Of a stretch of 58,692 nucleotides of DNA, positions 39,238-48,238 are shown piece after piece. Both the position numbers and the translations under genes were made by a program. This DNA comes from an uncultured Eubacteriales bacterium (GTDB lineage Bacteria; Bacillota; Clostridia; Lachnospirales; Lachnospiraceae). The stretch covers positions 1 through 58,692 of the forward strand of contig ONBN01000030.1 in assembly GCA_900316115.1 (NCBI GenBank), read 5' to 3'. The notes under the pieces are model-generated. The model ran no database searches. It saw only the letters and a program-made list of their open reading frames with translations, and was not told the DNA's origin. Position 1 is the stretch's first letter. Each line of letters opens with the position of its first letter.

Positions 39238-39371
39238 TACTAGGAAATTCCGTTGGAATCTCCTAGTATATAAAAATGCCCTACCGGGCAGGATCGCACT
39301 GCGGCGGAAGGGTAGATGTCGCTTAAGGCGACCCGCCGCAGGCGGAGAATCCTGCTTTGCAGGATTCTTTC
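39238..39371. repeat. Structured multi-hairpin intergenic element
   Basis: About 134 bases with three nested or serial stems: TACTAGGAAATTCC with GGAATCTCCTAGTA (39238-39268); CTGCGGCGG (39299-39307) with CCGCCGCAG (39332-39340) enclosing GTCGC-TTAAG-GCGAC; and GAATCCTGC-TTT-GCAGGATTC (39346-39366). It is far more GC-rich than the neighbouring spacer and starts right after the terminator. I believe similar units recur between genes in related genomes, so it is probably a dispersed palindromic repeat; only one copy is in this window. Confidence 0.6.
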
Positions 39372-42011
39372 TTAGTAGTAAACAATATCATCCGTACCGT
39401 CGCCGGTAGTATTGCCGCCAGTGTAATCACCACCGGTACCATCACCACCGGTAGTATCACCACCAGTGCCATCGCCGCCGGTGCCATCGCCACCGGTGTT
39501 ATCACCGCCAGTACCATCACCGCCGGTATTATCCGGGTTATCCGGAATCACAGGATCATCCGGAGTAACAGGATTGTTAGGATCTTCCGGAATCTGTGTA
39601 AGATCCGGATCAAGGATCAGCTCCCCTTCTGTCTCTTCATCAGGAACTTCATAGAAGTGCTGGTCGCAATATTCTGTAGGCACAGTGCCAACATCAAAAT
39701 ACTCTTCAATAACCGGGCATCCTGTACGCGGCAGAAGACCTGTCTCAGAACAAATGCTGATTTTCTCAACGCTTGATGGCTGCTGGAAGTCACGGTACTC
39801 CAATCCTTCATGGATCCTGGACATAACCTTTCTCCACAGATTCTTGTGGAAGTTACGGGCATCGTCCGGAATCTTCTGGTTATCGTCGTAGCCGGACCAT
39901 ACAACACATGTGTAATATGGGGTGAAACCTGCAAACCAAAGGTCATTGTACTGGTCTGTAGTACCAGTCTTACCTGCAACTGCCATATTATCCAACTGAC
40001 ATGCAGTACCTGTACCTTGCTGCACTACATCCTCCATAGCACTTGTAAGAAGGAAAGCGGTGCTTTCTTTGATCACAGACTTCTCAGCAGATGTATTCTC
40101 AATCAGTACATTGCCATTGTGATCAAGGATCTTGGTGTAATAAACAGGTTTGATATAATTACCGCTGTTAGCGATGGTAGCATATGCTGCACACAGGTCG
40201 ATGTTGGTAATACCATAGGTAAGTCCTCCAAGAGCCATTGGAAGGTTGGCATCTGTATAAACATTACCGTTGGCATCTGTATCTGCATCTGTACCATGTG
40301 CCAGAGTGGAAAATCCGAAGTTGTCAAGGTACTGCAGGCCAAGCTCAGGAGTTACCTGCTCCAGGCACTTGACAGCGACTACGTTGACAGAATTACGGAT
40401 AGCAGTACGGATGGTGGTTGTACCGCCGTAGGAACCGCTTGCATTCTTAACCGGCTGTCCGCTTGGGTAATTGTAAGGCTCGTCTTCAAAGGTGGTTGCC
40501 AGGGACATGCCAAGGTCATTTAAAGCCGGGGCATAAGTGGAAACGATCTTGAAGGTAGAACCAGGCTGACGGGTAGAGTCTGTTGCACGGTTCAGGGTCA
40601 GGCTGGCTGTTTTCTCGCCACGCCCTCCGATCATGGCTTTTACATAACCGGTATGCTGGTCAATAACTGTCATAGAGGACTGAGGCTGGGGTGCAAAATT
40701 CACACGCTCTGCCACTACCTGGCTGCCGTCGGAAAGGATGTCTGCCTTGTAACGATCTATATAAGTCTGTCCCTCTTCCTGGGAATCAAACAGCAGGTCA
40801 AAGGAAGGATCCTCATTCTGGAAATAAAGCTTCATCATTTCCTTGCTGTAGTTGACCTGCTCTCCTGCAGGAGTCTTCACAGTAAGTGCATAATCAAGAG
40901 CATACTGGACATAGTCCGGATAATTGCTTGGGTCAGCATATTCTTCATCAAGGATCTTCTGAATGGAAGGACTCTGTGTGGTCATGATCTTCAGACCACC
41001 GCTGTACAGCATATTCTGGGCCTGAGTCTTGGTGTATCCTTTGATGTTCATCAGGTCGTTGATGATCTGCTGGTTCAGCGCATCCTCAAAGTAAGAATAA
41101 ACATTGCTGTCAGTCTCAGTCTGTTCAGCCTGTGCTGCCTGGATCCTGGAATATACATCATCATTCAGCGCCTCATCATACTGAGCCTGGTCAATGTATC
41201 CCTGATCCAGCATATGCTGAAGGACTTCCTTACGCCTCTTGGCATTCTCTTTAGGATTGGTGATAGGATTGTACTTGGTAGGAGCCTGGGTGATACCAGC
41301 CAGAGTAGCGCACTCTGAAAGGTTCAGATCCCATACATCCTTATTGAAATACTGGCGGGATGCTGCCTGCACTCCATAAGCACCTGCACCAAGGTTGATG
41401 GTGTTCAGATAGTTCTCAAGGATCACATTTTTATCACCGATCTTTTCCTCAATCTGAACTGCCAGGTACTGCTCCTGCAGCTTACGGGTAATACGCTCGA
41501 TCTGGGTGGACTCATTGGTCCAGTTGGTAAACACGTTGTTTTTCAGAAGCTGCTGGGTAATGGTACTGGCACCCTCTGAAAAATGACCACCGGATGTAAG
41601 ACCCTTTACGGCTGCACGCAGGATACCGCGCACATCAATACCGTTATGTTCGTAAAAACGCTCATCCTCTATGGCTACAACTGCATGCTGCAGATCCAGG
41701 GGGATCTGGTCAATGGAAACAGGAAGTCTGTTGGCATCCGGAGCTGCAAGCTTACGGATCTGGTTCCCTTCATCATCATACAGGAATGAGGCATAGCCGA
41801 GGGGCATGATATCTACACTTTCTACATCGGGGGCATTTGCGATAACTCCGCGGACGGAGCCGATCCCCACACAGGCAACTACTACACAGAGTGTGATCAG
41901 ACCCATAAACAGAAGTCGGATCAGTGAAACATGGGCTCTTTGTCCCATCATGGAAGAACGGGAGATCAGAGCATTACGTTTCCGTGCAGTGGATTTTTTT
42001 CCGTAGTTCAT
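39372..42011 (-). CDS. Class A penicillin-binding protein (PBP1A type)
   Basis: An 879-residue bifunctional peptidoglycan synthase. After a basic cytoplasmic tail and one TM helix (about residues 32-52), the GT51 glycosyltransferase shows VAIEDERFYEHNGID, GASTITQQLLKN and ENYLNTINLG; the transpeptidase has SxxK as STFK, the SVN motif in RNSVNVVAVKC and KTGTTDQ. The last 70 residues are a low-complexity Gly/Asp/Thr tail (GGDGTGG units) outside the catalytic folds. Sits alone, facing glcK, with a TATAAT-type promoter at 42038-42043 on the minus strand. Confidence 0.95.
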   Translation of the reverse strand: MNYGKKSTARKRNALISRSSMMGQRAHVSLIRLLFMGLITLCVVVACVGIGSVRGVIANAPDVESVDIMPLGYASFLYDDEGNQIRKLAAPDANRLPVSIDQIPLDLQHAVVAIEDERFYEHNGIDVRGILRAAVKGLTSGGHFSEGASTITQQLLKNNVFTNWTNESTQIERITRKLQEQYLAVQIEEKIGDKNVILENYLNTINLGAGAYGVQAASRQYFNKDVWDLNLSECATLAGITQAPTKYNPITNPKENAKRRKEVLQHMLDQGYIDQAQYDEALNDDVYSRIQAAQAEQTETDSNVYSYFEDALNQQIINDLMNIKGYTKTQAQNMLYSGGLKIMTTQSPSIQKILDEEYADPSNYPDYVQYALDYALTVKTPAGEQVNYSKEMMKLYFQNEDPSFDLLFDSQEEGQTYIDRYKADILSDGSQVVAERVNFAPQPQSSMTVIDQHTGYVKAMIGGRGEKTASLTLNRATDSTRQPGSTFKIVSTYAPALNDLGMSLATTFEDEPYNYPSGQPVKNASGSYGGTTTIRTAIRNSVNVVAVKCLEQVTPELGLQYLDNFGFSTLAHGTDADTDANGNVYTDANLPMALGGLTYGITNIDLCAAYATIANSGNYIKPVYYTKILDHNGNVLIENTSAEKSVIKESTAFLLTSAMEDVVQQGTGTACQLDNMAVAGKTGTTDQYNDLWFAGFTPYYTCVVWSGYDDNQKIPDDARNFHKNLWRKVMSRIHEGLEYRDFQQPSSVEKISICSETGLLPRTGCPVIEEYFDVGTVPTEYCDQHFYEVPDEETEGELILDPDLTQIPEDPNNPVTPDDPVIPDNPDNTGGDGTGGDNTGGDGTGGDGTGGDTTGGDGTGGDYTGGNTTGDGTDDIVYY
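39381..39535 (-). repeat. Tandem repeat encoding a GGDGT-type tail of the PBP
   Basis: A run of 15-base units of the form ggt-ggt/ggc-gat-ggt/aac-act (Gly-Gly-Asp-x-Thr) repeated about eight to nine times at the 3' end of the gene, with differing third positions. Such arrays are prone to gain or lose units; all units here keep the frame. Confidence 0.7.
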
Positions 42012-42037
42012 GATATTCCTCCTTTATAATCCGTTCT

Positions 42038-42043
42038 ATTATA
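42038..42043 (-). promoter_or_regulatory. -10 box of the PBP gene
   Basis: TATAAT on the minus strand, 27 bases before the PBP start; the -35 (TTAATT-like) is weak. Confidence 0.4.
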
Positions 42044-42181
42044 TCAAATAAGTATAAGTAATTAAAGCATGAAATGAAAAATTCACACTTTTCACAAATT
42101 TATTAGAAATAGAAACCATACTCTAACCATAACCATATTTGATAAATGGTATTCAACGGAAGGTATTCGGAGGAAAGGGAT

Positions 42182-43237
42182 TTAATCTTTAATATTGATC
42201 AGGTCACAGTCGATAAAAGCCTGGATGGGTACATATTGTTTGCCTTTTTGGATGTTTTCAAGCAGGGCATTTACCGCCAGCTGGCCGATTTCCTGCGGAC
42301 GTTGGGCAACGATATTTGAGATCCGCTGATAAGTTTTTCGGTGGATCCCTTTTGCCTGATCCAGGAAGGAAATATTAAAATCATCAAACACACCGATCTC
42401 AAAATCTGTCTGCTTGTAATATTCCGTAGCAAGGATCAGATCACAGAAATGTTGCATATCCGAACCTGTATGGATGATAAACGCATTGAATTTCTGGGAT
42501 GTGTTTAAAAGGGAATAAATAGGCTGCTGCGTATAGTCCCGGTTGGGATAAATGATCTGGTTAAAGCCTGGAAGTCCGTATTTATCCATGGCAGCATAAT
42601 AACCGTTAATACGGCACATGGAAACATTGGTCAAAGTAGATTTGTCCTGTATGATGCTAAGGATCTTCTTATGTCCTCGCTTGATCAGGCTTTCGGTAAG
42701 CTTGAACATGCCTTCTTCATTCTTTGTGGAAACAATGGAATAATTAGGGGTCTCCGTGTAATTGGGATAGCAGTCTACAAAAACAAAAGGAATGTCCCAT
42801 TCTGTAAGCTTATCAATATATTTCCGGTTATTGGCACTGGAAAAGGAATCAATGATAATACCGGATACTTTTACAGAACTACATATTTCCAGGTATTTCA
42901 TTTCCAGCGTATTGTTCTCCTGTGTATCAAAAGCAATGACTGTGTATCCGTTTTCATAAGCAACATGGGTAATGGTTTCTGTCAGGTCTGCCATAAATTT
43001 GTACTGCATATGAGGCAGCAAAAGGGCAATGGTTTTATTAAGCTTTGGAATGCCTGAGGAATAATTCATGATCTTTCCTGTAGGAACATAATCCGCTTCG
43101 TTGGCAATCCGGAGGATCTGCTCCCTCTTCTGATCAGAAACACGAACCGGACGGTTATTGATAACCCGTGAAACAAGGGCTTTGGAAACATGGGCCTGAT
43201 CTGCAATATCCTGCAAAGTGATTTTTTTTGATTTCAT
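42182..43237 (-). CDS. LacI-family transcriptional regulator
   Basis: A 351-residue repressor with the LacI headpiece (ITLQDIADQAHVSKALVSRV, INNRPVRVSD) and a periplasmic-binding-protein-like effector domain. It is transcribed away from the sugar ABC locus at 43493 and is the obvious local regulator. The effector should be a sugar or derivative imported by that transporter; it cannot be named from sequence. The frame is intact although the transporter it would control is broken. Confidence 0.93.
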   Translation of the reverse strand: MKSKKITLQDIADQAHVSKALVSRVINNRPVRVSDQKREQILRIANEADYVPTGKIMNYSSGIPKLNKTIALLLPHMQYKFMADLTETITHVAYENGYTVIAFDTQENNTLEMKYLEICSSVKVSGIIIDSFSSANNRKYIDKLTEWDIPFVFVDCYPNYTETPNYSIVSTKNEEGMFKLTESLIKRGHKKILSIIQDKSTLTNVSMCRINGYYAAMDKYGLPGFNQIIYPNRDYTQQPIYSLLNTSQKFNAFIIHTGSDMQHFCDLILATEYYKQTDFEIGVFDDFNISFLDQAKGIHRKTYQRISNIVAQRPQEIGQLAVNALLENIQKGKQYVPIQAFIDCDLINIKD

Positions 43238-43266
43238 ATAGTGGTCTCCATAATATTGGGTAAAAG

Positions 43267-43283
43267 TTTATCATGTGATGAAA
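43267..43283. promoter_or_regulatory. Candidate LacI operator
   Basis: TTTATCATGTGATGAAA, a near-perfect inverted repeat (TTTATCA / TGATgAAA) 30 bases from the repressor gene start. A related half-site cluster (TTGTGATAAATGATG) lies at 43434-43448 before the ABC genes. Inferred. Confidence 0.4.
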
Positions 43284-43492
43284 ATATCATAAGAAGAAAA
43301 TAAGTCAATCGCAAAAATAAAAAAATGCAGAAGAAAAACTGGATAAATGAGAAAAAACATCAATTAATCTGAAATTGTGAATTTATTACAAATAAAACAT
43401 TTCTTTTTTGTGAAAAAAGCAAACGAAAAAGTTCTTGTGATAAATGATGCACCAAGGATAAACTTTTTGCAAATCAAACAGGAGGGACAACA

Positions 43493-44275
43493 ATGAGTGA
43501 GTATATACTGGAAATGAAAAATATCAGTAAACGCTTTGGCGGGATTCATGCATTGAATGATGTCAGCCTTCATCTCAGGCGGGGAGAGGTTCTTTGCCTG
43601 TGCGGGGAAAACGGTGCAGGGAAATCTACATTGATGAAGATCCTTGCAGGGATCCAGCAGCCGTCTGAAGGCCAGATTTATATTGATGGTCAGCCGGTGC
43701 GTATCAGAAAGCCTATAGACTCCATTCATTATGGGGTGAGCATGGTACAGCAGGAACTGATCCAGATTGAAGAGATGACAGTCGCGGAAAATATTTTTGT
43801 TGGACGGTATAAAACCAAAGGCGGTTTTGTAGAAGAAGGAAGGATCAACCGGGAAGCAAAAGAATTGATGGATGAACTGGGGATTTATTTTGATCCAAAG
43901 TCTTTGCTGAAGCATTACAGCATTGCTCAAAGGCAGCTGATCGAAATTCTGAAGGCACTTTCCTATCATGCATCCATTATTGTTTTTGACGAACCTACAG
44001 CAGCACTTACTATAGAAGAAACAGAAAAACTGTATAAGATCATCCGTAAGCTGAAAGAAGACAAAATGGCCATCATTATGATCTCCCATAGAATGGAAGA
44101 TATTTATGCAGTAGGGGACCGGATACAGGTTCTGAAGGATGGCTGTGATTCAGGTGGAGGTCTGGTGTCTGAAATGACGGTAGACGATATTGTACAGCTG
44201 ATGGTTGGCCGGAAAATGACCCAGCAGTTCCCTGAAAAAAACGAATCATTCCGGAGAGGTGATCCTGAAAGCTGA
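43493..44275 (+). pseudogene. Sugar ABC transporter ATPase (RbsA/MglA type), part 1 of 2
   Basis: The first ATPase domain of a two-domain sugar importer ATPase: Walker A GENGAGKSTLMKIL, Q-loop VQQELIQ, a signature region reading HYSIAQRQLIEI and Walker B IIVFDEPTAAL. The frame ends in SFRRGDPES-stop, while the next frame reads GEVILKAENLNNERVHG, which is the normal linker to domain two. One extra base (or two missing) around 44250-44262 explains the break. Intact family members are about 500 residues in one chain. Confidence 0.82.
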
Positions 44276-44990
44276 GAATCTTAATAATGAGCGGGTACAT
44301 GGGGTTTCTTTTGAACTGCATAAAGGAGAGATCCTGGGGATCGGTGGTCTGGTAGGTGCAGGCAGAACAGAGCTGTTAAGACTTTTGCTTGGAATTGATC
44401 CTGGAGAGGGAAGCCTTCAGCTGAATGGAAAGTCTGTGGAAATCCATTCTCCAAGAGAGGGAGTACAAAAAGGGATTGCCTTTCTTCCGGAGGACAGAAA
44501 GGATCAGGGACTGATCTTGGAACAGTCCATTCTGCAGAATACTATCTTAAGTATTCTGGAAAGACTGTCAAAGCTGGGCTTTATGAATACCAGGAAAGAA
44601 AAAAGTGTCTGTAAGGAATATATAGAAAAATTGAGGATCCGGTGCTCCGGAGGCCAGATGGCTACAAAAATGTTAAGTGGCGGCAACCAGCAGAAGGTTG
44701 TTCTTGGAAGATGCCTTGCTTCCCATCCGGATATTCTGCTTCTGGATGAACCTACAAGAGGTGTGGATGTAGGTGCGAAAGCTGAAATATATAAAATCAT
44801 CAATGATCTGGCGACTGCGGGACTGTCTATCATCGTAGTGTCTTCTGAAATGACAGAGCTTCTAGGGTTTTCTGACAGGATACTGGTTATGCATGAAGGT
44901 TATCTGTCCGGTGAACTTATGAGAGGAGAAGCAACCGAGGAAACTATTATGCATATGGCGATTTCACATGATCAGGCGGCAAAAGCGTAA
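44259..44990 (+). pseudogene. Sugar ABC transporter ATPase (RbsA/MglA type), part 2 of 2
   Basis: The second nucleotide-binding domain: degenerate P-loop GLVGAGRTELLRLL, PEDRKDQGLILEQS, signature LSGGNQQKVVLGR and Walker B ILLLDEPTRGVDVGA. It has no ribosome site of its own and depends on the upstream part. With the truncated permease and binding protein downstream, the transporter is unlikely to work. Confidence 0.82.
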
Positions 44991-45020
44991 GATACATTGT
45001 TTTACAGGTGGAGAGAAAAA

Positions 45021-45623
45021 ATGGATAAAAAGAACAGTATAAAACATAAAATTATTACATCAAAATATTTTGAATGATCAGGACTGATTCTCCTGATCAT
45101 TCTGTATTCCTGCATTGTTCAGGCAAAAAGCGGAAACTTCCTTACAACAGGAAATATCCATAACGTACTGAAAGAAATCGTTGTCTACGGAATCCTGTCA
45201 TGTGCACTGGCATTCCCGCTGATCAACGGAACATTTGACCTTTCGATTGAGTCTATTGCAGCTCTGGGCGGTACCTGCTGCGGACTTCTTGTAAAGGATG
45301 GGCTCTATGGCCTAAAAACAAACCTTCCGGTGGCAATCCTTATTTCTGTGATTATCTGTTGTGCGGTGGGCGCAATCAACGGACTTCTGGTAGCATTTAC
45401 ATCCATTGACCCATTCATTGTCACGTTGGGCTCCCAGGTGGCGGTGCGAGGCCTGGTATATATTGTGGGTAACAATACAGCAGTTACAGGTCTTCCAGAT
45501 TCCTTTAAGGCTTTAAGCAACAAGCCGATTCTGGATGTATCCATGTCTATTTGGATTATGATCCTAGTATTTGTATTTATGGCAATTGTTCTTGGGAAAA
45601 CTGCATACGGAAGGAGGTGCTGA
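45021..45623 (+). pseudogene. Sugar ABC transporter permease (RbsC type), disrupted
   Basis: Starts well (GGTGGAG, ATG, MDKKNSIKHKIITSKYFE), but codon 19 is TGA (45075-45077) where Trp would fit (TGG to TGA). The same frame then continues as a RbsC-like permease (FLTTGNIHNVLKEIVVYGIL, NGTFDLSIESIAALGG, INGLLVAFTSIDPFIVTLG, GKTAYGRRC) and stops. The last third of the permease, about 100 residues, is missing; the next bases belong to the binding-protein gene in another frame. Confidence 0.8.
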
Positions 45624-46293
45624 TGCATCTGTAAGATATGATGATTATGCAGGCGGCCAGATGGCAGCAGAGCAGTGTATGGAAGCCCTTGATGGAAAGG
45701 AAGACGCACAGGTTGTTGTGTTTGAAGAGGAGCCGTCCATTGCATCCAGTGGGCTTCGTGTGAATGGTTTTGTGGACTGGATGAATGAGAATTATCCGAA
45801 TGTGGAGATCATCAAGAATCGATCCACAGATAGAACAACTGATGGATGTTATGCATGGGCAACCGATATGATTACTGCTTATCCGGATGCAGATGCGTTC
45901 TTCCTGTACTGGAATGAGTGTGTAATGGGAACCTATCATGCTCTTCAGGATGCTGGAAAAACAGATGTTTACGTAATCGGATATGATGCAACAGATGAAC
46001 AGAAACAGGTAATGCTTGATGGCGGTGAGGACTGCAAACTGTATGCAAGCCCTGGAATGTCTCCTGTAAAAATGGGCGTGAAATGTGTTGAGTTTATGGA
46101 GCAGATCTTTGACGGAAGCTATACAAGAAGCGGTCCGGACGATATCTATGAAATGACCCCGGAACTTCTTACTGTTCACAATGCAGAAACCTTTGATATT
46201 AATGCAATGGATGATGAAGAGGCAGAGGATGCAGATGCCGCAGAAGAGGATACTGCAGAGGAAACTGACACAGCAGAGGACGGACAGGAATAA
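45613..46293 (+). pseudogene. Sugar ABC transporter substrate-binding protein, C-terminal half only
   Basis: Open frame reading GGADASVRYDDYAGGQMAAE, NRSTDRTTDGCYAWATDMIT, DVYVIGYDATDEQKQVMLDG, then an acidic Asp/Glu/Ala tail. This is the second lobe of a type I (RbsB-like) sugar-binding protein. The signal peptide and first lobe, about 150 or more residues, are gone, so it cannot be exported. It is joined directly to the permease remnant by a deletion of roughly 0.8-1 kb. Confidence 0.75.
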
Positions 46294-46303
46294 TTAAGGA
46301 AAA

Positions 46304-46338
46304 ACCGGCGGGCAGCTGATCATAAAGCTGCCGCCGGT
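46304..46338 (+). terminator. Intercistronic hairpin before the amidohydrolase gene
   Basis: ACCGGCGGGCAGCT pairs with AGCTGCCGCCGGT (one bulge). No T-run, so likely a processing or stability element that separates the transporter message from the enzyme genes. Confidence 0.5.
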
Positions 46339-46364
46339 ATAAAAAGAAACAGGAGGATAATAAC

Positions 46365-47258
46365 ATGTACATAGATTCTCATATGCATTTGATCAATACA
46401 AAATGTTTTGACAGACCAACCTATGACCGGCTTGGACAGTCAATTCCAAAGGATACAGATATTAATCAGCTGGTAGATTGGATGAAGGCTGCCGGGATCG
46501 AACATTGCGTATGCATGGGACAGGATATGCATAAGGTATGGAACTCTGAATTCGGGGAAATTGCAGTAGAAGAAGCTTTTGCAAAATATCCGGATTTCTT
46601 TGTGCCGTTCTGCAGCGTGGAGCCGATTGATGAGGCCGGAAGATTTAACCAGAAAAACTTTGATTATATGGTAGATAAGCTGAATAACAAAGGGTACAGA
46701 GGTGTGCTTTTTACACCGCCTTACGGACAGTTTAATTCCAATGATCCGGTTATGTTCCCGTTTTATGAAGCCATTGACAAGGCCGGGGCAGTGTGTCAGT
46801 ATCATCATTCCGCAGCAGGCGGACCTACTGTTCTTGCACATACAAAATATGCCAAAATGGAAAATCTGAATGATGTGACCTTCCATTTCCCTCATATGAA
46901 AAAAGTAGTTGAACATATCGGATATCCATTCAGTGAGTATCTTTTCACCATGATGGTGAATGACGAAAACCTGTGGACAGACCTGGAGATGCTTTATAAA
47001 AGGCCTTTGTGGATGACCTGGAATATGGTGCTTGCAAAAGAAATCGGTGTGCTTGACAGGGTAATGTTTGCAACAGACTTTGTGGCAGCAAACAATGATC
47101 TGTTTGGACAGGATCCGACAAAAGATATTCTTGGATGGATCGATCTGGTACAGAACGGAATGAATAAGATCTGCAAACAGTCCGGCTGGCCTAAATTTAC
47201 AGAAAAAGAGATCATGGGCATTCTCCATGATAATGCAGCCAGACTTTATAATCTGTAA
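46365..47258 (+). CDS. Amidohydrolase-2 family metal-dependent hydrolase/decarboxylase
   Basis: A 297-residue TIM-barrel protein of the amidohydrolase_2 family. The N-terminal metal motif is IDSHMHL; FTPPYGQF, QYHHSAAGG, HFPHMKK and VMFATDFVAANND supply the remaining barrel-end histidines and aspartate. Relatives act as decarboxylases, lactonases or hydrolases on cyclic or aromatic acids. An AGGAGG site precedes the ATG. It heads a run with a ROK kinase and a creatinase-fold protein, presumably steps of one catabolic route for what the ABC system imported. Confidence 0.85.
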   Translation: MYIDSHMHLINTKCFDRPTYDRLGQSIPKDTDINQLVDWMKAAGIEHCVCMGQDMHKVWNSEFGEIAVEEAFAKYPDFFVPFCSVEPIDEAGRFNQKNFDYMVDKLNNKGYRGVLFTPPYGQFNSNDPVMFPFYEAIDKAGAVCQYHHSAAGGPTVLAHTKYAKMENLNDVTFHFPHMKKVVEHIGYPFSEYLFTMMVNDENLWTDLEMLYKRPLWMTWNMVLAKEIGVLDRVMFATDFVAANNDLFGQDPTKDILGWIDLVQNGMNKICKQSGWPKFTEKEIMGILHDNAARLYNL

Positions 47259-47272
47259 AGGAAGTAAAAAAC

Positions 47273-48238
47273 GTGAAAATACTTTTTGGAGTTGATGTCG
47301 GCGGAACAGATATTAAACTGGGAGCTTTTGACTGGAAAAGCCAGAAGCTTTTGGGAAAATGGAATATCAAAACAGATCTTTCTGATGAAGGGAACCAGAT
47401 CATTCCGGATGTGGCAAAAGAAATCCAGGGTTATCTCAGGACAAATGCGTTAAAAGAATCGGATGTATATGGCATAGGAATGGGGATTCCGGGTCCTGTG
47501 GACAAGGATGGAAATGTGGAAGTATGTGTGAACCTGTCCTGGAAAAATTTTAATCCTGCAGAAGAAATGAGAAAATTTTTTCCAAATGCTTATATTCAGG
47601 CTGGAAATGATGCCAATGTGGCTGCACTTGGAGAATTTGTGCAGGGAGCAGGCAGAAAGTACAAAACCATGATGTTGATCACCTTGGGAACAGGAGTAGG
47701 CAGCGGAATCATCCTGAATGGTAATATTGTTCTGGGGTCTTCCGGACTTGCCGGGGAAATCGGCCACATTGCTGTAGGACCAAAGGATTCAGGAAACTGC
47801 AACTGCGGAAATTGTGGCTGTGTGGATCAGTTTGCGCCTGCTACCGGGATTGTGCGGAGGATGAAGAAAATACTGGCAGAGAATGAAGGTGCATCCAAGC
47901 TGCGGGAAATACAGGATTTTACTGCAAAAGATGTGTGCGATCAGGCAAAAGAAGGGGATCCGCTTGCGATTATGTGTGTGGATTTCTGTATGGGAGTGCT
48001 GGGACGGGCTATGGCAATTTTTGCCCATGCTTTTGACCCGGAAGTGTTTGTGATCGGTGGTGGTGTGTCTAACGCAGGAACCTTGATTACGGATGCGATT
48101 TACAAGGAATATAAGAAGAACTTTTTCCTGACAGACAAAAAGAACAATATTATTCTGGCAGAACTGGGAAACGATGCCGGGATAATCGGAGCGGCAGCCT
48201 TGGTGTCAGAGGAGGGGAAATTTGGATATATTATATGA
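47273..48238 (+). CDS. ROK-family sugar kinase
   Basis: A 321-residue ROK kinase from a GTG start (AAGGAAGT upstream). Phosphate loop DVGGTDIKLGAF, substrate-site NDANVAALGEF and GTGVGSGIILNG, catalytic-region EIGHIAV, and a zinc motif CNCGNCGCVDQFAPATG. It resembles glcK of this window but is clearly a paralogue placed in a catabolic operon, so its substrate is probably the sugar released by the neighbouring enzymes. The M24-like gene overlaps its 3' end by 17 bases. Confidence 0.9.
   Translation: MKILFGVDVGGTDIKLGAFDWKSQKLLGKWNIKTDLSDEGNQIIPDVAKEIQGYLRTNALKESDVYGIGMGIPGPVDKDGNVEVCVNLSWKNFNPAEEMRKFFPNAYIQAGNDANVAALGEFVQGAGRKYKTMMLITLGTGVGSGIILNGNIVLGSSGLAGEIGHIAVGPKDSGNCNCGNCGCVDQFAPATGIVRRMKKILAENEGASKLREIQDFTAKDVCDQAKEGDPLAIMCVDFCMGVLGRAMAIFAHAFDPEVFVIGGGVSNAGTLITDAIYKEYKKNFFLTDKKNNIILAELGNDAGIIGAAALVSEEGKFGYII

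Noticed and set aside
39381-39540. CRISPR-like array
   Set aside because: The periodic sequence is an in-frame 15-base protein-coding repeat without spacers.
39357-39776. Plus-strand Ser/Thr/Ala-rich frames opposite the PBP tail
   Set aside because: They mirror the Gly-Asp-Thr repeat of the PBP gene, which has clear catalytic motifs on the other strand.
44250-44262. Programmed frameshift in the sugar ATPase
   Set aside because: No slippery heptamer or downstream structure is visible, and the rest of the transporter is broken too.
45075-45077. TGA in the permease as selenocysteine
   Set aside because: Trp fits the position (TGG to TGA), permeases of this family have no Sec, and the gene has other fatal damage; no hairpin of SECIS type is obvious after it.
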